NCBI RefSeq assembly: GCF_030929605.1
Contig: NZ_JAVFVS010000015.1
Coordinates: 1-63,987 of the forward strand
DNA: 63,987 bases
DNA from: Flavobacterium sp. LHD-80
Lineage (GTDB): Bacteria > Bacteroidota > Bacteroidia > Flavobacteriales > Flavobacteriaceae
Direction: 5' to 3'
Positions 28,089 to 38,118 of the stretch are shown here, in pieces (positions within the stretch are counted from its first letter, which is position 1; every line of letters begins with the position of its first letter). The position numbers and the translations under genes are program-made. The notes under the pieces were generated by a model that worked only from the letters and a program-made list of their open reading frames with translations, did no database searches and had not been told where the DNA came from.

Positions 28089-30455
28089 CTATTTCAAATA
28101 TTTAATTTCCGTTTTACCAATAGTCCCATTAAACTCAAAAGGTGCTAAATCGTAATAATCCAATGAAACAGGCGAATCTAAATCTGTCCCTATATCAAAA
28201 GTGGCATTAGACCCAAAGTGAAGTGACATCGCTGTCGGAACTTTTCCTTGACCTACTTCTTTTCCATTAATTCGCAATGTAATATTCATGGCTCCTCCAA
28301 TTTTGTCCACCAGTCTCGATTCTACCTCTATTTTGGCTTTGCCAATTGGTAATTTCGTATTCGATTTAATTTTAGTACGTTGCACTTCAAACAGATTAAA
28401 CTCATAACTTAAAATTCCATCTTTTACATAACAAGTAACGCCTCCAGAAAAACCAGATAGCGCATACAATACACCATTGGCATTCGCTGCAACATCTAGT
28501 TCCATTGTTACCAAACTGCTGTTTTTACCCAATTTTGGGGCAGCTGATTCAGGCATAAGCGTTATTGGGGAATCAAAAGTCCATTCGGTAAGTGATGATG
28601 CAGGGGCATCCTCAGGATGAAACATCGCTGTTGACCACAAACCCCCTCCAATCGGAAGATTCTTGTTCTTTGTTGACTCTTCCAAAAACAAAGCTTTCAT
28701 TTCTTCCAGTTTCTTTGGATTTTTTGCGGCTAAATCATTCGCCTGACTCCAATCTTGGTCAATATTATAAAGTTCCCATTTGTCTGTTAACGGTGACCAT
28801 TCTTTTATTCCTTTTGGCAACCCGCTAACCCATGGCTGACGTGGTCCAGGAGCACTCGCAAACCAGCCATCGTTATAAATTCCGCGACTTGCCATAATGT
28901 CAAAAAACTGGGTTGTTCTGGTTCCTTTTGCTTTTACATTTGCAAATGAATACACCAAGCTTTGTCCGTGAATTGGGTCTTGGTTAAAGCCATTAACCAC
29001 ACTCGGCGGTGTAATTTTTACTAATTCATAAATTGTAGGAACGATATCAATTACATGATGAAACTGTGGTCTGGGCGTTGCATCTGCTTTTATGCTTTTT
29101 GGCCAGGATATTGCCATCGGCTGGCGTATTCCGCCAAAATAAGACCCCATTAATTTGGTTCCTTGATAAGGGCTACTTCCTGCCCAAGCCCAGCCAGCAT
29201 GGTACATATTATCGGTTTTTGGGCCGCCAAGTGCATCCAATCCACCCAATTCTTCCAAGGCGATAAGGTGTTGAGAAATAGTCGTTGGAATTGCGTTTTG
29301 TGCCAATTGCTCACTAATGGTTCCATTTAATCCTTCGGATGAAGAACCGTTGTCTCCCCAAATATAAAAAATAAGCGTGTTCTCTAGTTTGCCTTGCTTT
29401 TCAATCTCATCTATTACACGCCCTGCGTTATAATCAGCATGTTCTGCAAATCCAGCAAAAACTTCCATTAAACGACGTTGAAATGGTTTTTCAGATTCAG
29501 GAATAGATTCCCATGAAGCCATAGTAGCTGGACGGGGTGTTAATTGTGCATTTTTTGGTATCCAACCTTTTGCTTTAGCATTCTTGAATACACGTTCACG
29601 GTATTTATCCCAACCATCGTCAAATTTTCCTTTGTATTTATCTGCCCATTCTTTAAAAACTTGGTGTGGCCCATGGGCAGCTCCTGGAGCCCAGTACATG
29701 AAGAATGGCTTGTCTGGTGCATATGCTTTTTGTTCACGTAACCATTTGATAGCATCATCGGCAATATCTTCGGTAACGTGATACGGTTTTTTTCCGTCAT
29801 GGTGCAAGGTAACTTGAGTAGTGTTACGGGTCATTGTAGGTTCATACTGTGATGCCTCCCCAGCAAGAAACCCATAGAAATACTCAAAACCATATCCGGT
29901 AGGCCAATAGTCAAAAGGGCCTTTATTCGTAATTTGTTCTTCGGGAGTATTGTGCCATTTACCAAATGCGGCGGTATTGTATCCATAGTTTTTCAACACT
30001 TCGGCAACAGTAGCCGATGTTTTGGGAATTGTACCGCTAAAACCATCAAAATCATTGGCAATTGCAGCGATTTGACCATTGCCTACGAAAGTATGATTAC
30101 GACCTGTAAGAAGTGAAGCTCTTGTTGGCGAACACATGGCTGTAGAATGAAAACGATTATAAGATATTCCTTTATTGGCCACTCGGCTCAATGTTGGCGT
30201 GTTTATCTCTCCTCCATAAGTAGAAGCAGTGCCTGGACCTAAATCATCCATCAAAATAATCAAGATATTTGGTGCACCCTCGGCAAGGTGTTTTGGTTCT
30301 ACACGCTTCTTATATGTTGATTGTTCCATGGTTATCCCTGCTTTGGACCCTGAAGGAGCCGGAGGAAATGGCAATACGTCTTGTGCTTGTACCGACATAG
30401 AAAATAGTACGGCAAACAGCATGCTTTTTATAATACTATTGTTTCTTAAATCCAT
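28089..30455 (-). CDS. Secreted type I arylsulfatase (788 aa)
   Basis: The signal peptide (about 1-25, ending VQAQ) is followed by the sulfatase core: metal-binding MDDLG (Asp70-Asp71) and the formylglycine motif CSPTRASLLTGRNH with Cys108 as the residue to be modified. Also present are GKWHNTP and an IYIWGDNGSS metal site near residue 365. The C-terminal 180 residues form a beta-rich appendage (VLYALSGFSGGVTCYVKDG) shared with the other long sulfatases here. Type I sulfatases hydrolyse sulfate esters, and Bacteroidota copies mostly act on sulfated glycans or aryl sulfates. No formylglycine-generating enzyme or anSME is encoded in this window, so maturation must come from elsewhere. It lies in the nine-gene - strand operon. 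Confidence 0.93.
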   Translation of the reverse strand: MDLRNNSIIKSMLFAVLFSMSVQAQDVLPFPPAPSGSKAGITMEQSTYKKRVEPKHLAEGAPNILIILMDDLGPGTASTYGGEINTPTLSRVANKGISYNRFHSTAMCSPTRASLLTGRNHTFVGNGQIAAIANDFDGFSGTIPKTSATVAEVLKNYGYNTAAFGKWHNTPEEQITNKGPFDYWPTGYGFEYFYGFLAGEASQYEPTMTRNTTQVTLHHDGKKPYHVTEDIADDAIKWLREQKAYAPDKPFFMYWAPGAAHGPHQVFKEWADKYKGKFDDGWDKYRERVFKNAKAKGWIPKNAQLTPRPATMASWESIPESEKPFQRRLMEVFAGFAEHADYNAGRVIDEIEKQGKLENTLIFYIWGDNGSSSEGLNGTISEQLAQNAIPTTISQHLIALEELGGLDALGGPKTDNMYHAGWAWAGSSPYQGTKLMGSYFGGIRQPMAISWPKSIKADATPRPQFHHVIDIVPTIYELVKITPPSVVNGFNQDPIHGQSLVYSFANVKAKGTRTTQFFDIMASRGIYNDGWFASAPGPRQPWVSGLPKGIKEWSPLTDKWELYNIDQDWSQANDLAAKNPKKLEEMKALFLEESTKNKNLPIGGGLWSTAMFHPEDAPASSLTEWTFDSPITLMPESAAPKLGKNSSLVTMELDVAANANGVLYALSGFSGGVTCYVKDGILSYEFNLFEVQRTKIKSNTKLPIGKAKIEVESRLVDKIGGAMNITLRINGKEVGQGKVPTAMSLHFGSNATFDIGTDLDSPVSLDYYDLAPFEFNGTIGKTEIKYLK

Positions 30456-30496
30456 AATTGTTAATTGTTTAATTATTAATTGTTAAATACATGCAT

Positions 30497-30970
30497 TTAT
30501 TTTGCTCTAGCAAAGAGTACATCATAAGTTTCTCCTTGTACTGCTTGAAAATATTTCCCTGCCAACATGTCCTTTTCGGGATAATACGTCAAATTATAGT
30601 TTGATCCTGGATAATTTTCGTCTCGCAATTCAACATGAATTTTCAAAATCCCTTTAGTTTTTGTCCAAGTTGCTTTGCCTACATGAACTGACTTTGGATT
30701 AAAATATCCTGCTTTCAATTTTCCATCTCTAGCAACTTCGGAAATTTTAATTTTGTAATCAGCATCAGTTCTTACCCAATTTCCGAGAAGAATTTTGTTC
30801 TCATTTTTTTTGCTTTTTTGTTGCAAAAATTCAACATCTTTAAAATGCTTTGAATTTTGTTTTAGTACGAAGCCAGATGTTACTATTAAAATTGGCAACA
30901 ATAAAATTATTCTCAGAAAACTACTTCTTTTCAACTTTATTTGGTTTTTACAATTCCTGGTGGAGTCCAT
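30497..30970 (-). CDS. Small exported protein of a sulfatase operon (157 aa)
   Basis: A basic N-terminus and one hydrophobic segment (FLRIILLLPILIVTSGFVL) are followed by a beta-rich domain with LLGNWVRTDADYKIKISEV, KAGYFNPKSVHVG and a C-terminal YFQAVQGETYDVLFARAK. It looks like a small lipocalin-like or DUF2147-like fold, but I cannot name the family with confidence. Its first 34 bases overlap the end of the DUF1254 gene upstream, which suggests translational coupling. It is 41 bp upstream of a sulfatase, so a role in the same pathway is inferred from position only. Confidence 0.7.
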   Translation of the reverse strand: MDSTRNCKNQIKLKRSSFLRIILLLPILIVTSGFVLKQNSKHFKDVEFLQQKSKKNENKILLGNWVRTDADYKIKISEVARDGKLKAGYFNPKSVHVGKATWTKTKGILKIHVELRDENYPGSNYNLTYYPEKDMLAGKYFQAVQGETYDVLFARAK

Positions 30971-32397
30971 TTTCCGCCATTCAAAATTTTATTATTTGGA
31001 ACATATATTCTTAACGATACTCTGAATTTTCCGTTTGGAGCTGGCAACCAATTCCCTGTTTTTCCTTTAGGTTCTTCTTTTTGTATATATATAGTCAAAG
31101 AACCATCTGTATTGGGTTTCATTTCTTTGGTTCTATTACCTATTGCCAAACGATGGATTGGATTTGGAACAAAGAAATTTTGATCATTATACATAGTAAT
31201 AGACCAAAAAGCATCTGCTGGTGGTAATTCTCCTTTAGGGAAAGTAACTGAATAATTATTTTGACTTGCATCTAATACCTTTCCTTCTTTGTCTAAAACT
31301 GAATTAATATAAAGTGCTTCCTGAGCAGTATTTTGACCCACTGACCTTAATGCAATAGCGGCTCTAACCAAATAATCTTCTCCCCATTTGCCTGCGTTTA
31401 AATCATATGACCAACCTTCATGATCTGTTCCCATTTTTTCAGCAGCCCTTTTTTTCATTATTTCTAGAGCGTCAGCTATCCCTTTTTCTATCCCTTTTTG
31501 TTGTTCTGGAGTTATTTTTGAAGTATCAAAACCATTTTCAAACGTTAATCCAATAGACTTAAACTCCTCTGTATATGTTTTTTCATTTCCAGTAACAGGA
31601 TTTTCTTTCATAAGTTTTCCTAACCAATCAAAATACGTTCTCCAATCCATATTGTTCAACATAGTCACTGGAGGAGCCATAGGTTTAGGTGTAACTAATC
31701 CAAGACGTTCTTTCCACGGTTTAATTTCCGATTTTACAGGAATCATTGTAATTGTATATCCTTTTTGAATGGCATGCACATTTGGTACATCTGAAACCCC
31801 ATCAACAAGAGTTCTACCAATTAACCATACTAAATTTGTAGGTGATTTAATAACTTTTATGATACCTTTAGGTGTTTCTCCTTTCCAATCTGGACCAACA
31901 ACAAGATACTTACCTGCTTTAGTTCCAGTAGTTCTGGAACCTACATAATCAAAAATATTAGTATAGGCATCAGAGAACATCATCGAATAATATCTACCTT
32001 TAGTTTCTGGAACTGATAATATTGCTGCTCCTGAACTTAGGTCCAAAAATGCATTTGAATACATCGTGTCTGCATTTGATGAAACTACATCGGTATCTGC
32101 GGCAGTCATCAATTTAGCAACATTCCCCATTTGGTTGATTGGTGCGTGACCATTTGGCATAGGCTTTGGCACCATCGTGACCTCATCAGCTGTTATACCT
32201 ACGACCATTAACGGATACCCCCATGTGTATGCCTTAACTGTAGTCTTATATGCCTCAAATGCTTCAGGACTTAATCCTAAATCATTTGTTTGCTCTGTAG
32301 ATTCTTTAGAATTTTCAACTTCATTTTGTTCTTTTTTACATCCAAAAAAACAAATTATTGCCGATAGCAATATTCCTTTGTAAATCATTATTTTCAT
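30937..32397 (-). CDS. DUF1254/DUF1214 domain lipoprotein
   Basis: The start at 32,397 (MKIMIYKGILLSAIICFFGC) gives a lipoprotein signal with Cys after FFG. The frame also opens at 32,427. The N-terminal DUF1254 domain (about 60-190) shows TVKAYTWGYPLMV, ADTDVVSSNADTMYSNAFLDLS and RYYSMMFSDAYTNIF. The C-terminal DUF1214 domain (about 370-480) shows FPKGELPPADAFWSITMYN and GNWLPAPNGKFRVSLRIY. These paired domains are widespread in exported proteins of unknown activity. Here the gene lies within a sulfatase operon and overlaps the next gene by 34 bp. Confidence 0.88.
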   Translation of the reverse strand: MKIMIYKGILLSAIICFFGCKKEQNEVENSKESTEQTNDLGLSPEAFEAYKTTVKAYTWGYPLMVVGITADEVTMVPKPMPNGHAPINQMGNVAKLMTAADTDVVSSNADTMYSNAFLDLSSGAAILSVPETKGRYYSMMFSDAYTNIFDYVGSRTTGTKAGKYLVVGPDWKGETPKGIIKVIKSPTNLVWLIGRTLVDGVSDVPNVHAIQKGYTITMIPVKSEIKPWKERLGLVTPKPMAPPVTMLNNMDWRTYFDWLGKLMKENPVTGNEKTYTEEFKSIGLTFENGFDTSKITPEQQKGIEKGIADALEIMKKRAAEKMGTDHEGWSYDLNAGKWGEDYLVRAAIALRSVGQNTAQEALYINSVLDKEGKVLDASQNNYSVTFPKGELPPADAFWSITMYNDQNFFVPNPIHRLAIGNRTKEMKPNTDGSLTIYIQKEEPKGKTGNWLPAPNGKFRVSLRIYVPNNKILNGGKWTPPGIVKTK

Positions 32398-32435
32398 AGT
32401 TTTAATATTTATATTTTTAAATTTCATGACAGAAA

Positions 32436-32858
32436 CTATTTCATCCCAAAAACAGTTACATCGGCCTGTCCGTTTAGAAATCCTTTGGTATCATACCAAA
32501 ATTGAATTTTACGTATGCTACGTTTACCTGCTCCCCGCAAATCAATTACTCTGCTTTCACCACCTTTTGAAATATTTTGCCTTACAGTAATGTTATCAGG
32601 CACTCCATTATCATAAGTAACTACAATCTTTAACATATTGAGTGGTGCATCGGTCACTTTGAATTTTATTTTTCTAAAATTGTCATATGGCCCTTTTACA
32701 ATAATTACATCGTGATCAGCAGTATGCTGCGCATGTGTTTGTCCTAATAATCGCCATTGCCCTATGGCTCCACCTTTTGGATGACTTATTTTTTGGGCTG
32801 TACTTGAAATACTGAACATCAAAAAAGCACTGATAAAAAGAATGTGTTTAATTTTCAT
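32436..32858 (-). CDS. Small secreted protein (140 aa), possibly DUF2541-like
   Basis: The signal peptide (about 1-21, ending STAQ) precedes a beta-sandwich-like domain with GQWRLLGQTHAQHTADHDVI, IKFKVTDAPLNMLKIVV, VIDLRGAGKRSIRKIQFWYD and VTVFGMK. The pattern resembles the small periplasmic DUF2541 group, but only weakly, and no activity is known. It is spaced 38 bp from the chosen DUF1254 start and 42 bp from the sulfatase upstream, consistent with one transcript. Confidence 0.7.
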   Translation of the reverse strand: MKIKHILFISAFLMFSISSTAQKISHPKGGAIGQWRLLGQTHAQHTADHDVIIVKGPYDNFRKIKFKVTDAPLNMLKIVVTYDNGVPDNITVRQNISKGGESRVIDLRGAGKRSIRKIQFWYDTKGFLNGQADVTVFGMK

Positions 32859-32900
32859 AATTTATGTTTATTAATTAGTTTTATTTTACTCATAATTCTT

Positions 32901-34496
32901 CTATTGATCCAATCCAATACTTTTCATAGGATATTTTGCAAATGTTGCAACATGCCCTTTTGCTTCAGCAGAAATTACCGCTGTCCAAGCATTTAAAGCG
33001 TGCCCAACAACCCTTCTTTCTTTTGGATCAATATATAAATTAAATAACCAAGGCGCCAAACCAACTTGATGAATTGAAGACTGATCTATACCCATCATTT
33101 CAACTTCAGGCGTAGTGTACTTGAAATGCATTTTGTACTCATAGAGGCGAATTGCCATAAACTGCTTTTCTACCCATATATGAACACGGTCTCTTTTTGA
33201 CTGTCCATTATCAGCCAATAAAAAGGAAGATTGGTCAATACCGTCTATATAACGGTCTTGCGGGATTTTATCTTTAGCACCCGCAATAGCCAATGAAGTA
33301 TTAAACATATCCATCAAATCGAATAATTCCGCACTTTCTCTATTGGGAGAAATCATACCTTTCCAGTAAGCAATACCAGGAACTCTGACACCGCCTTCCC
33401 ATGAAGAAGCTTTTCCGCCACGAAATGGAGTATATCCGGCATCTGGCCAGCTATCTTCTTGTGGTCCATTGTCAGATGTAATAAAAATGAAAGTGTTTTC
33501 TAAAATCCCTTGTTTCTCTAATTCAGCTACTATTTCTCCAATAATTGCATCCACTTCTACCACACCATCTTTGTAAGGGTATTTGCTATCACTTTTACCT
33601 TCATATTTTTTAGATGCAAAAACATCTGTATGCATTTTCATAAAACTATGTTCCAAGAAAAAAGGTTGATTCCCTTTTGCCATTTCACCAATCTTTTTTA
33701 TGGTATATTCTTTTAAAACTTGATCAGCTTCGGCCATATCATCGGTACTGGTTGTTTTTTTCATCAACTCTTCTTTACCTCCTTTTTTACCATAAACTAA
33801 ATCTTTTGATGCTCCTAACTTATTATAAGCTGCAAGTTTAAAAGGATCCAGTACTAAATCTGGATAGCGACGTTTATCAAAAGATTGGCTTATTTCTTTT
33901 TCGGCAGCATAGTAACCATAGTATTCATCAAATGCAACATCAAACGGGCGCATACCTTCCAATTCTCCAATATGCCATTTACCGGTAAGCACAGTTTTAT
34001 AACCAACATCACTGAGCAACTTTGCCAAACTCAACTCATCACTCCAAGGATTTTTAGTAAGTTTATCTCCCGCTAGTATTGGCCTGATTAATCCTGTACG
34101 ACATGGCAGTCTTCCCAATAGAATGGCTGAACGAGTAGGTGTACAAGTAGGCTGAGAGTAGGTAGATGTAAGTTTTAATCCTTCTCTTGCTAGTCTGTCT
34201 GCATTTGGAGTTGACGCACCAATAGCGCTTCCTCCTCCATAACAACCAAAATCACCATAACCCATGTCGTCAATCACAAACCAGAGCATATTTGGGCGCT
34301 TTCCAGTTTTCTTTTGAAGAGCCGCTAACTTATCAAGAGCTATCTTATCTTGTTGTTCTCTAGGAATTGCAGCCTGCATGTGTTCATTAACAAAAACAGC
34401 TTTACTTAAAGGAGTTACTTGTGCTTCCACATTTTCTGACCTAATAATTAAAAAAAAACTGATTAAGAATGTTAAAAAATCTATTTTATTTCTCAT
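32901..34496 (-). CDS. Secreted type I sulfatase (531 aa)
   Basis: A signal peptide (about 1-26, ending VEAQ) precedes a compact sulfatase. It has WFVIDDMGYGDFGCYGG (Asp76-Asp77), the CTPTRSAILLGRLPCRTG formylglycine motif with Cys118, TGKWHIGE, and ITSDNGPQEDS near residue 340. It lacks the C-terminal beta appendage of the long sulfatases in this window and is closer in length to classical arylsulfatases. A different substrate or position of cleavage is therefore likely. Gene order places it between the small secreted protein and the DUF502 gene. Confidence 0.92.
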   Translation of the reverse strand: MRNKIDFLTFLISFFLIIRSENVEAQVTPLSKAVFVNEHMQAAIPREQQDKIALDKLAALQKKTGKRPNMLWFVIDDMGYGDFGCYGGGSAIGASTPNADRLAREGLKLTSTYSQPTCTPTRSAILLGRLPCRTGLIRPILAGDKLTKNPWSDELSLAKLLSDVGYKTVLTGKWHIGELEGMRPFDVAFDEYYGYYAAEKEISQSFDKRRYPDLVLDPFKLAAYNKLGASKDLVYGKKGGKEELMKKTTSTDDMAEADQVLKEYTIKKIGEMAKGNQPFFLEHSFMKMHTDVFASKKYEGKSDSKYPYKDGVVEVDAIIGEIVAELEKQGILENTFIFITSDNGPQEDSWPDAGYTPFRGGKASSWEGGVRVPGIAYWKGMISPNRESAELFDLMDMFNTSLAIAGAKDKIPQDRYIDGIDQSSFLLADNGQSKRDRVHIWVEKQFMAIRLYEYKMHFKYTTPEVEMMGIDQSSIHQVGLAPWLFNLYIDPKERRVVGHALNAWTAVISAEAKGHVATFAKYPMKSIGLDQ

Positions 34497-34644
34497 TTTA
34501 TAATTATTTTAATAACACCCCCAGAGTAATTTCATAAGTTCTTGAATATTTTTTTTACATCTAAAGAATGTTATTGCTTAGATTCAGATTTATTTTATTT
34601 CTCCAACCTTTAATTTTGGAATTTTTCATCCTATTTATTTAAAA

Positions 34645-35235
34645 TTATTCTTTATTTATACGAGACTTTCCTGTTTTTATTCCTTTTCCAGAAAGTAGAA
34701 TTGACGTTCTAAATTCTTTTGGTGTCATCTCAACAGTTGTTACTTTACTATCTTGTACTATCCATACTTCACCATAATCAGTATCTGGAGTGGTTGGCAA
34801 AAACACGGTTGACTTTCCATCTGCAGCATTCATCAAGAAACCAGGTTTCCAGGCTTCTCCTAATTGAACTAACACAGGGTGTTCCGATCTGTCTTCTGGT
34901 TGTAACTTAGCCATCATCTTGGCTTTGTATTTTGAATAGGTAGGAATATAAATCAATACGTTATTTTCTATCCATTCCTTTATTTTAGTTACCATGGCAA
35001 AGCGTACCATCAAACCGAATAGATACAAAACAATAACCAGAAGTATGGTAGTCAATATCGGTACAAAATTCATTTCGGCCATTTTATCCAGACCAAAAAT
35101 GATACATAATTTATGACCGATCCCGTACAAAGAATCATATAATTTCTTAAAAATAAGCAGGAGAATAAAAATGGGAAGAAATAAAATTACACCTGAAATA
35201 ACCGTCTCTTTAATATTTGAAAATGTGTTCGCCAT
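34645..35235 (-). CDS. DUF502 family inner-membrane protein
   Basis: The 196 residues contain two transmembrane segments (about 12-31, VISGVILFLPIFILLLIFKK, and about 57-78, FVPILTTILLVIVLYLFGLM). A cytoplasmic or periplasmic beta domain follows with the DUF502 signatures YIPTYSKYK, PVLVQLGEAWKPGFLMN, VFLPTTPDTDYGEVWIV and VEMTPKEFRTSILLSGKG. The family is widespread and uncharacterised. It is 21 bp downstream of the 800-residue sulfatase, so it is co-transcribed with it. Its presence in a sulfatase operon is not obvious from family knowledge. Confidence 0.88.
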   Translation of the reverse strand: MANTFSNIKETVISGVILFLPIFILLLIFKKLYDSLYGIGHKLCIIFGLDKMAEMNFVPILTTILLVIVLYLFGLMVRFAMVTKIKEWIENNVLIYIPTYSKYKAKMMAKLQPEDRSEHPVLVQLGEAWKPGFLMNAADGKSTVFLPTTPDTDYGEVWIVQDSKVTTVEMTPKEFRTSILLSGKGIKTGKSRINKE

Positions 35236-35256
35236 TATGTTTATTTTTAGATGTGC

Positions 35257-37659
35257 TTAATTACCTTTCATTAAATTTATTTTTACACTGTAAATTTTAC
35301 CATCATACTCAAAAGGTGCTTTATTATGGTATCTTAATGATACAGCACCTCCCATATCAGTACCTACATCAAAAGTTTCAGTTGCGCTAAATGCAGCTGG
35401 AACTGTACGTTTTACATTACACAAAGCTTCCTGTTTACCATCTATATTAATGGTTACGGTTGCCGCTGCTCCAGGTTTTGCCATTTTTGTTATTATTTCT
35501 ATTGTGTGTCTACCGGGTGCAATCTTATTGGTTGTAACACTATAGTTTTCGATAAGAAACATATTGTATTCATAGGTAAGCTTATTATTTTCTATAAAGC
35601 AGGTTAATCCTCCACCAGAACCACCCACTGCATATAGTACACCATTGGCATTTGCTGGTATTTCAATATCTATGCTTACCTTATTACTGGTTTTTCCTAC
35701 TCCTGGTGCTGAAAATTCAGGAATGCGTCGTGTATTTTGTGTGAAATTCCAGCTCCTATAAGGAGAGGATATCACATCTTCCGGATGCAACCTCAGCCAT
35801 ATTCCAGCGCCTATTGGCAAATCTTTATTATCTTCAGCCTGTTCCATGAATATGCCTTGGAGCTCTTTTAGTTTTTCCGGATTTTTTGCTGCCAGATCGT
35901 AGAATTGTGAGAAATCGTTATTGATGTTATAAAGTTCCCATTTGTCTTTTTTAGGATCCCATTCGTCCAGTCCTGGAGCTCCTGGAAGCCATGGATAAAG
36001 TGGTCCAAATGTACAGGCATACCAGCCATCTTTGTAGATTCCTCGGCTGCCATTGTTATCAAAAAACTGAGTCTTAGGGGTCGATTTAACATCAGCATTA
36101 TCAAAAGTATATGCCATACTTATTCCATCCATTGGCATTTGTTTAAAACCATTTACAACTTTTGGGAGAGAAATATGAAGTAAATCATATATAGTAGGAG
36201 CAATATCATTTACGTGATGGAATTGAGATCTGGGCTTGGTATCATGCTTGATTTTTTTTGGCCAACGAATTACCATAGGGTTTCTTGTTCCACCGAAGTG
36301 AGACCCTATAAGCTTAGTATACTTAAATGGAGTATTTCCTGCCCAAGCCCAGCTGGAATGATACATGTTTTCTGTAATCTTTCCGCCAAGAGCATCGAGA
36401 CCACCAATCTTTTTCAAAGCATTAATTTGCTGCTGTATAGTGTTTTTAATACCATTTTGTGCTAACAACTCGCTAATAGATCCATTTTGACCTTCTGCAC
36501 TGCTTCCATTATCACCCCAAATATATATAACAATTGTATTGTCTTTTTCACCAATTTCATCGATCACATCTATAACACGTCCAACTTGAGTATCAGCATG
36601 CTCTACAAATCCGGCAAAAACTTCCATTAAACGTACCTGAAATGCTCTTTCTTCTTTCGGAATACTTTCCCAGGAAGCTTGTGTTTGATGACGAGCAGTA
36701 AGTTTTGTGTTTTTTGGTATCCAACCCATTTCCTTTTGACGTTTAAATACCCTCTCTCGATAAGCATCCCATCCATCATTAAATTTACCTTTATATTTAT
36801 CGGCCCATTCTTTAAATATGTGTTGTGGACCATGACCAGCACCAGGAGCTAAGTATACAAAAAATGGTTTGTCAGGAGCTAAGGCTTTTTGCTTTTTTAT
36901 CCAGTCGATCGTTTGATCGGCGAGATCAGTTGAAAGATGGTAATCTTTCTTTTTAGGTGCTTCTATAGGTGTGAAATCATTTATTAAAGCTGGCTCCCAT
37001 TGGCTTGTTTCTCCACCAAGAAAACCATAAAAATGTTGAAAACCATAATTAATTGGCCAATAATCAAATGGTCCAGCCGTAGATGTTTGGTTAGCTGGAG
37101 TATTATGCCATTTTCCAAATGCTGAAGTAGAGTAACCATAATTTTTTAGTATTTCAGCCATGGTTGCAGCTTCTTTTGGGATAATTCCTGTGTAACCATC
37201 CCAATCAACAGCACGTTCAGCAATAGTACCGCTGCCTATACGAGTGTGATTCCGACCTGTAAGTAATGAAGCACGTGTAGGAGAGCATATTGAAGTGGTA
37301 TGAAACCGGTTATAAGCAATTCCTTCATTGTACACTTTTGTAAGGGTGGGAGTGTTTACCTCACCGCCAAAAGTAGAAGGAATTCCAAAACCAACATCAT
37401 CCATAAGTATGATCACAACATTAGGAGAATCCTCAGGCAAATGACTTGGAGTCTGCCTCCTTATATGTTTACTATCAAGAATGGACTCACCATATGTGCT
37501 GGCAGATTTCGGTTCAGAAAAAGGGAGGGTATCTCCGTTAATTATTGATTCCTGATTATCTGATTTTACATTTTCAGTTTTTTTATTACATTGCAGAAAT
37601 AATGAAAATATTAAAAATAGAGCAACTAAATATCTGATAACGGTAAACGATGTTTTCAT
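35257..37659 (-). CDS. Lipoprotein type I arylsulfatase (800 aa), first gene of the operon
   Basis: The N-terminus is a lipoprotein signal (hydrophobic run, then SLFLQC with Cys24), so the enzyme should be membrane-anchored, unlike its secreted neighbour at 28,089. Core motifs are ILMDDVG (Asp87-Asp88), CSPTRASLLTGRNH with Cys125 for formylglycine, GKWHNTP and IYIWGDNGSSAEG. The C-terminal 180 residues form the beta appendage with VLYAVGGSGGGLTCFIENN. It is clearly paralogous to the 28,089-30,455 gene throughout. It heads the - strand operon; the promoter should lie in 37,660-37,800, but I could not identify its boxes. Confidence 0.93.
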   Translation of the reverse strand: MKTSFTVIRYLVALFLIFSLFLQCNKKTENVKSDNQESIINGDTLPFSEPKSASTYGESILDSKHIRRQTPSHLPEDSPNVVIILMDDVGFGIPSTFGGEVNTPTLTKVYNEGIAYNRFHTTSICSPTRASLLTGRNHTRIGSGTIAERAVDWDGYTGIIPKEAATMAEILKNYGYSTSAFGKWHNTPANQTSTAGPFDYWPINYGFQHFYGFLGGETSQWEPALINDFTPIEAPKKKDYHLSTDLADQTIDWIKKQKALAPDKPFFVYLAPGAGHGPQHIFKEWADKYKGKFNDGWDAYRERVFKRQKEMGWIPKNTKLTARHQTQASWESIPKEERAFQVRLMEVFAGFVEHADTQVGRVIDVIDEIGEKDNTIVIYIWGDNGSSAEGQNGSISELLAQNGIKNTIQQQINALKKIGGLDALGGKITENMYHSSWAWAGNTPFKYTKLIGSHFGGTRNPMVIRWPKKIKHDTKPRSQFHHVNDIAPTIYDLLHISLPKVVNGFKQMPMDGISMAYTFDNADVKSTPKTQFFDNNGSRGIYKDGWYACTFGPLYPWLPGAPGLDEWDPKKDKWELYNINNDFSQFYDLAAKNPEKLKELQGIFMEQAEDNKDLPIGAGIWLRLHPEDVISSPYRSWNFTQNTRRIPEFSAPGVGKTSNKVSIDIEIPANANGVLYAVGGSGGGLTCFIENNKLTYEYNMFLIENYSVTTNKIAPGRHTIEIITKMAKPGAAATVTINIDGKQEALCNVKRTVPAAFSATETFDVGTDMGGAVSLRYHNKAPFEYDGKIYSVKINLMKGN

Positions 37660-38086
37660 GGTTTAATAAAAATTACATTAATTATTTTGATAATATTGTA
37701 TCCTCTTTAATTTTACAATAACTCACTAAGAATGCGTCAACAGAAAACGCACTTCAAATTTTATGTTAAATTTATTAAAAAACACTTAAAACATTAAGAT
37801 TTTTTAATAAAAATAATACTTCAAAAAAGAAATACTTAATGACACATCACTTTACTATATAAAGATAAAGTGAGCAAGTTAGAAACACAATCGTTACTTC
37901 AACTATTTGGTATTTAGAAAATGTTAAAAAAATTTATAACAGAAGAGCTAGAAATAATAAGGATTACTGAAAAATATCATAATTTCGAAATTAAAATATA
38001 TCAAAAAGATCATGTACTTAAGAAAGAAAATGCAACTTAATGACAATTTTTTTCCTTTACTTAACACTATACAAAATAAAAATCAG

Positions 38087-38118
38087 AAAAAACCGTCTCA
38101 AATTTTGTATTGAGACGG
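38087..38118 (-). terminator. Orphan terminator
   Basis: A perfect 9-bp stem (CCGTCTCAA/TTGAGACGG) with an 8-nt loop is followed on the - strand by a run of six T. It would stop transcription arriving from the right, where no intact gene now exists. It may mark a gene that was lost. Confidence 0.7.
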
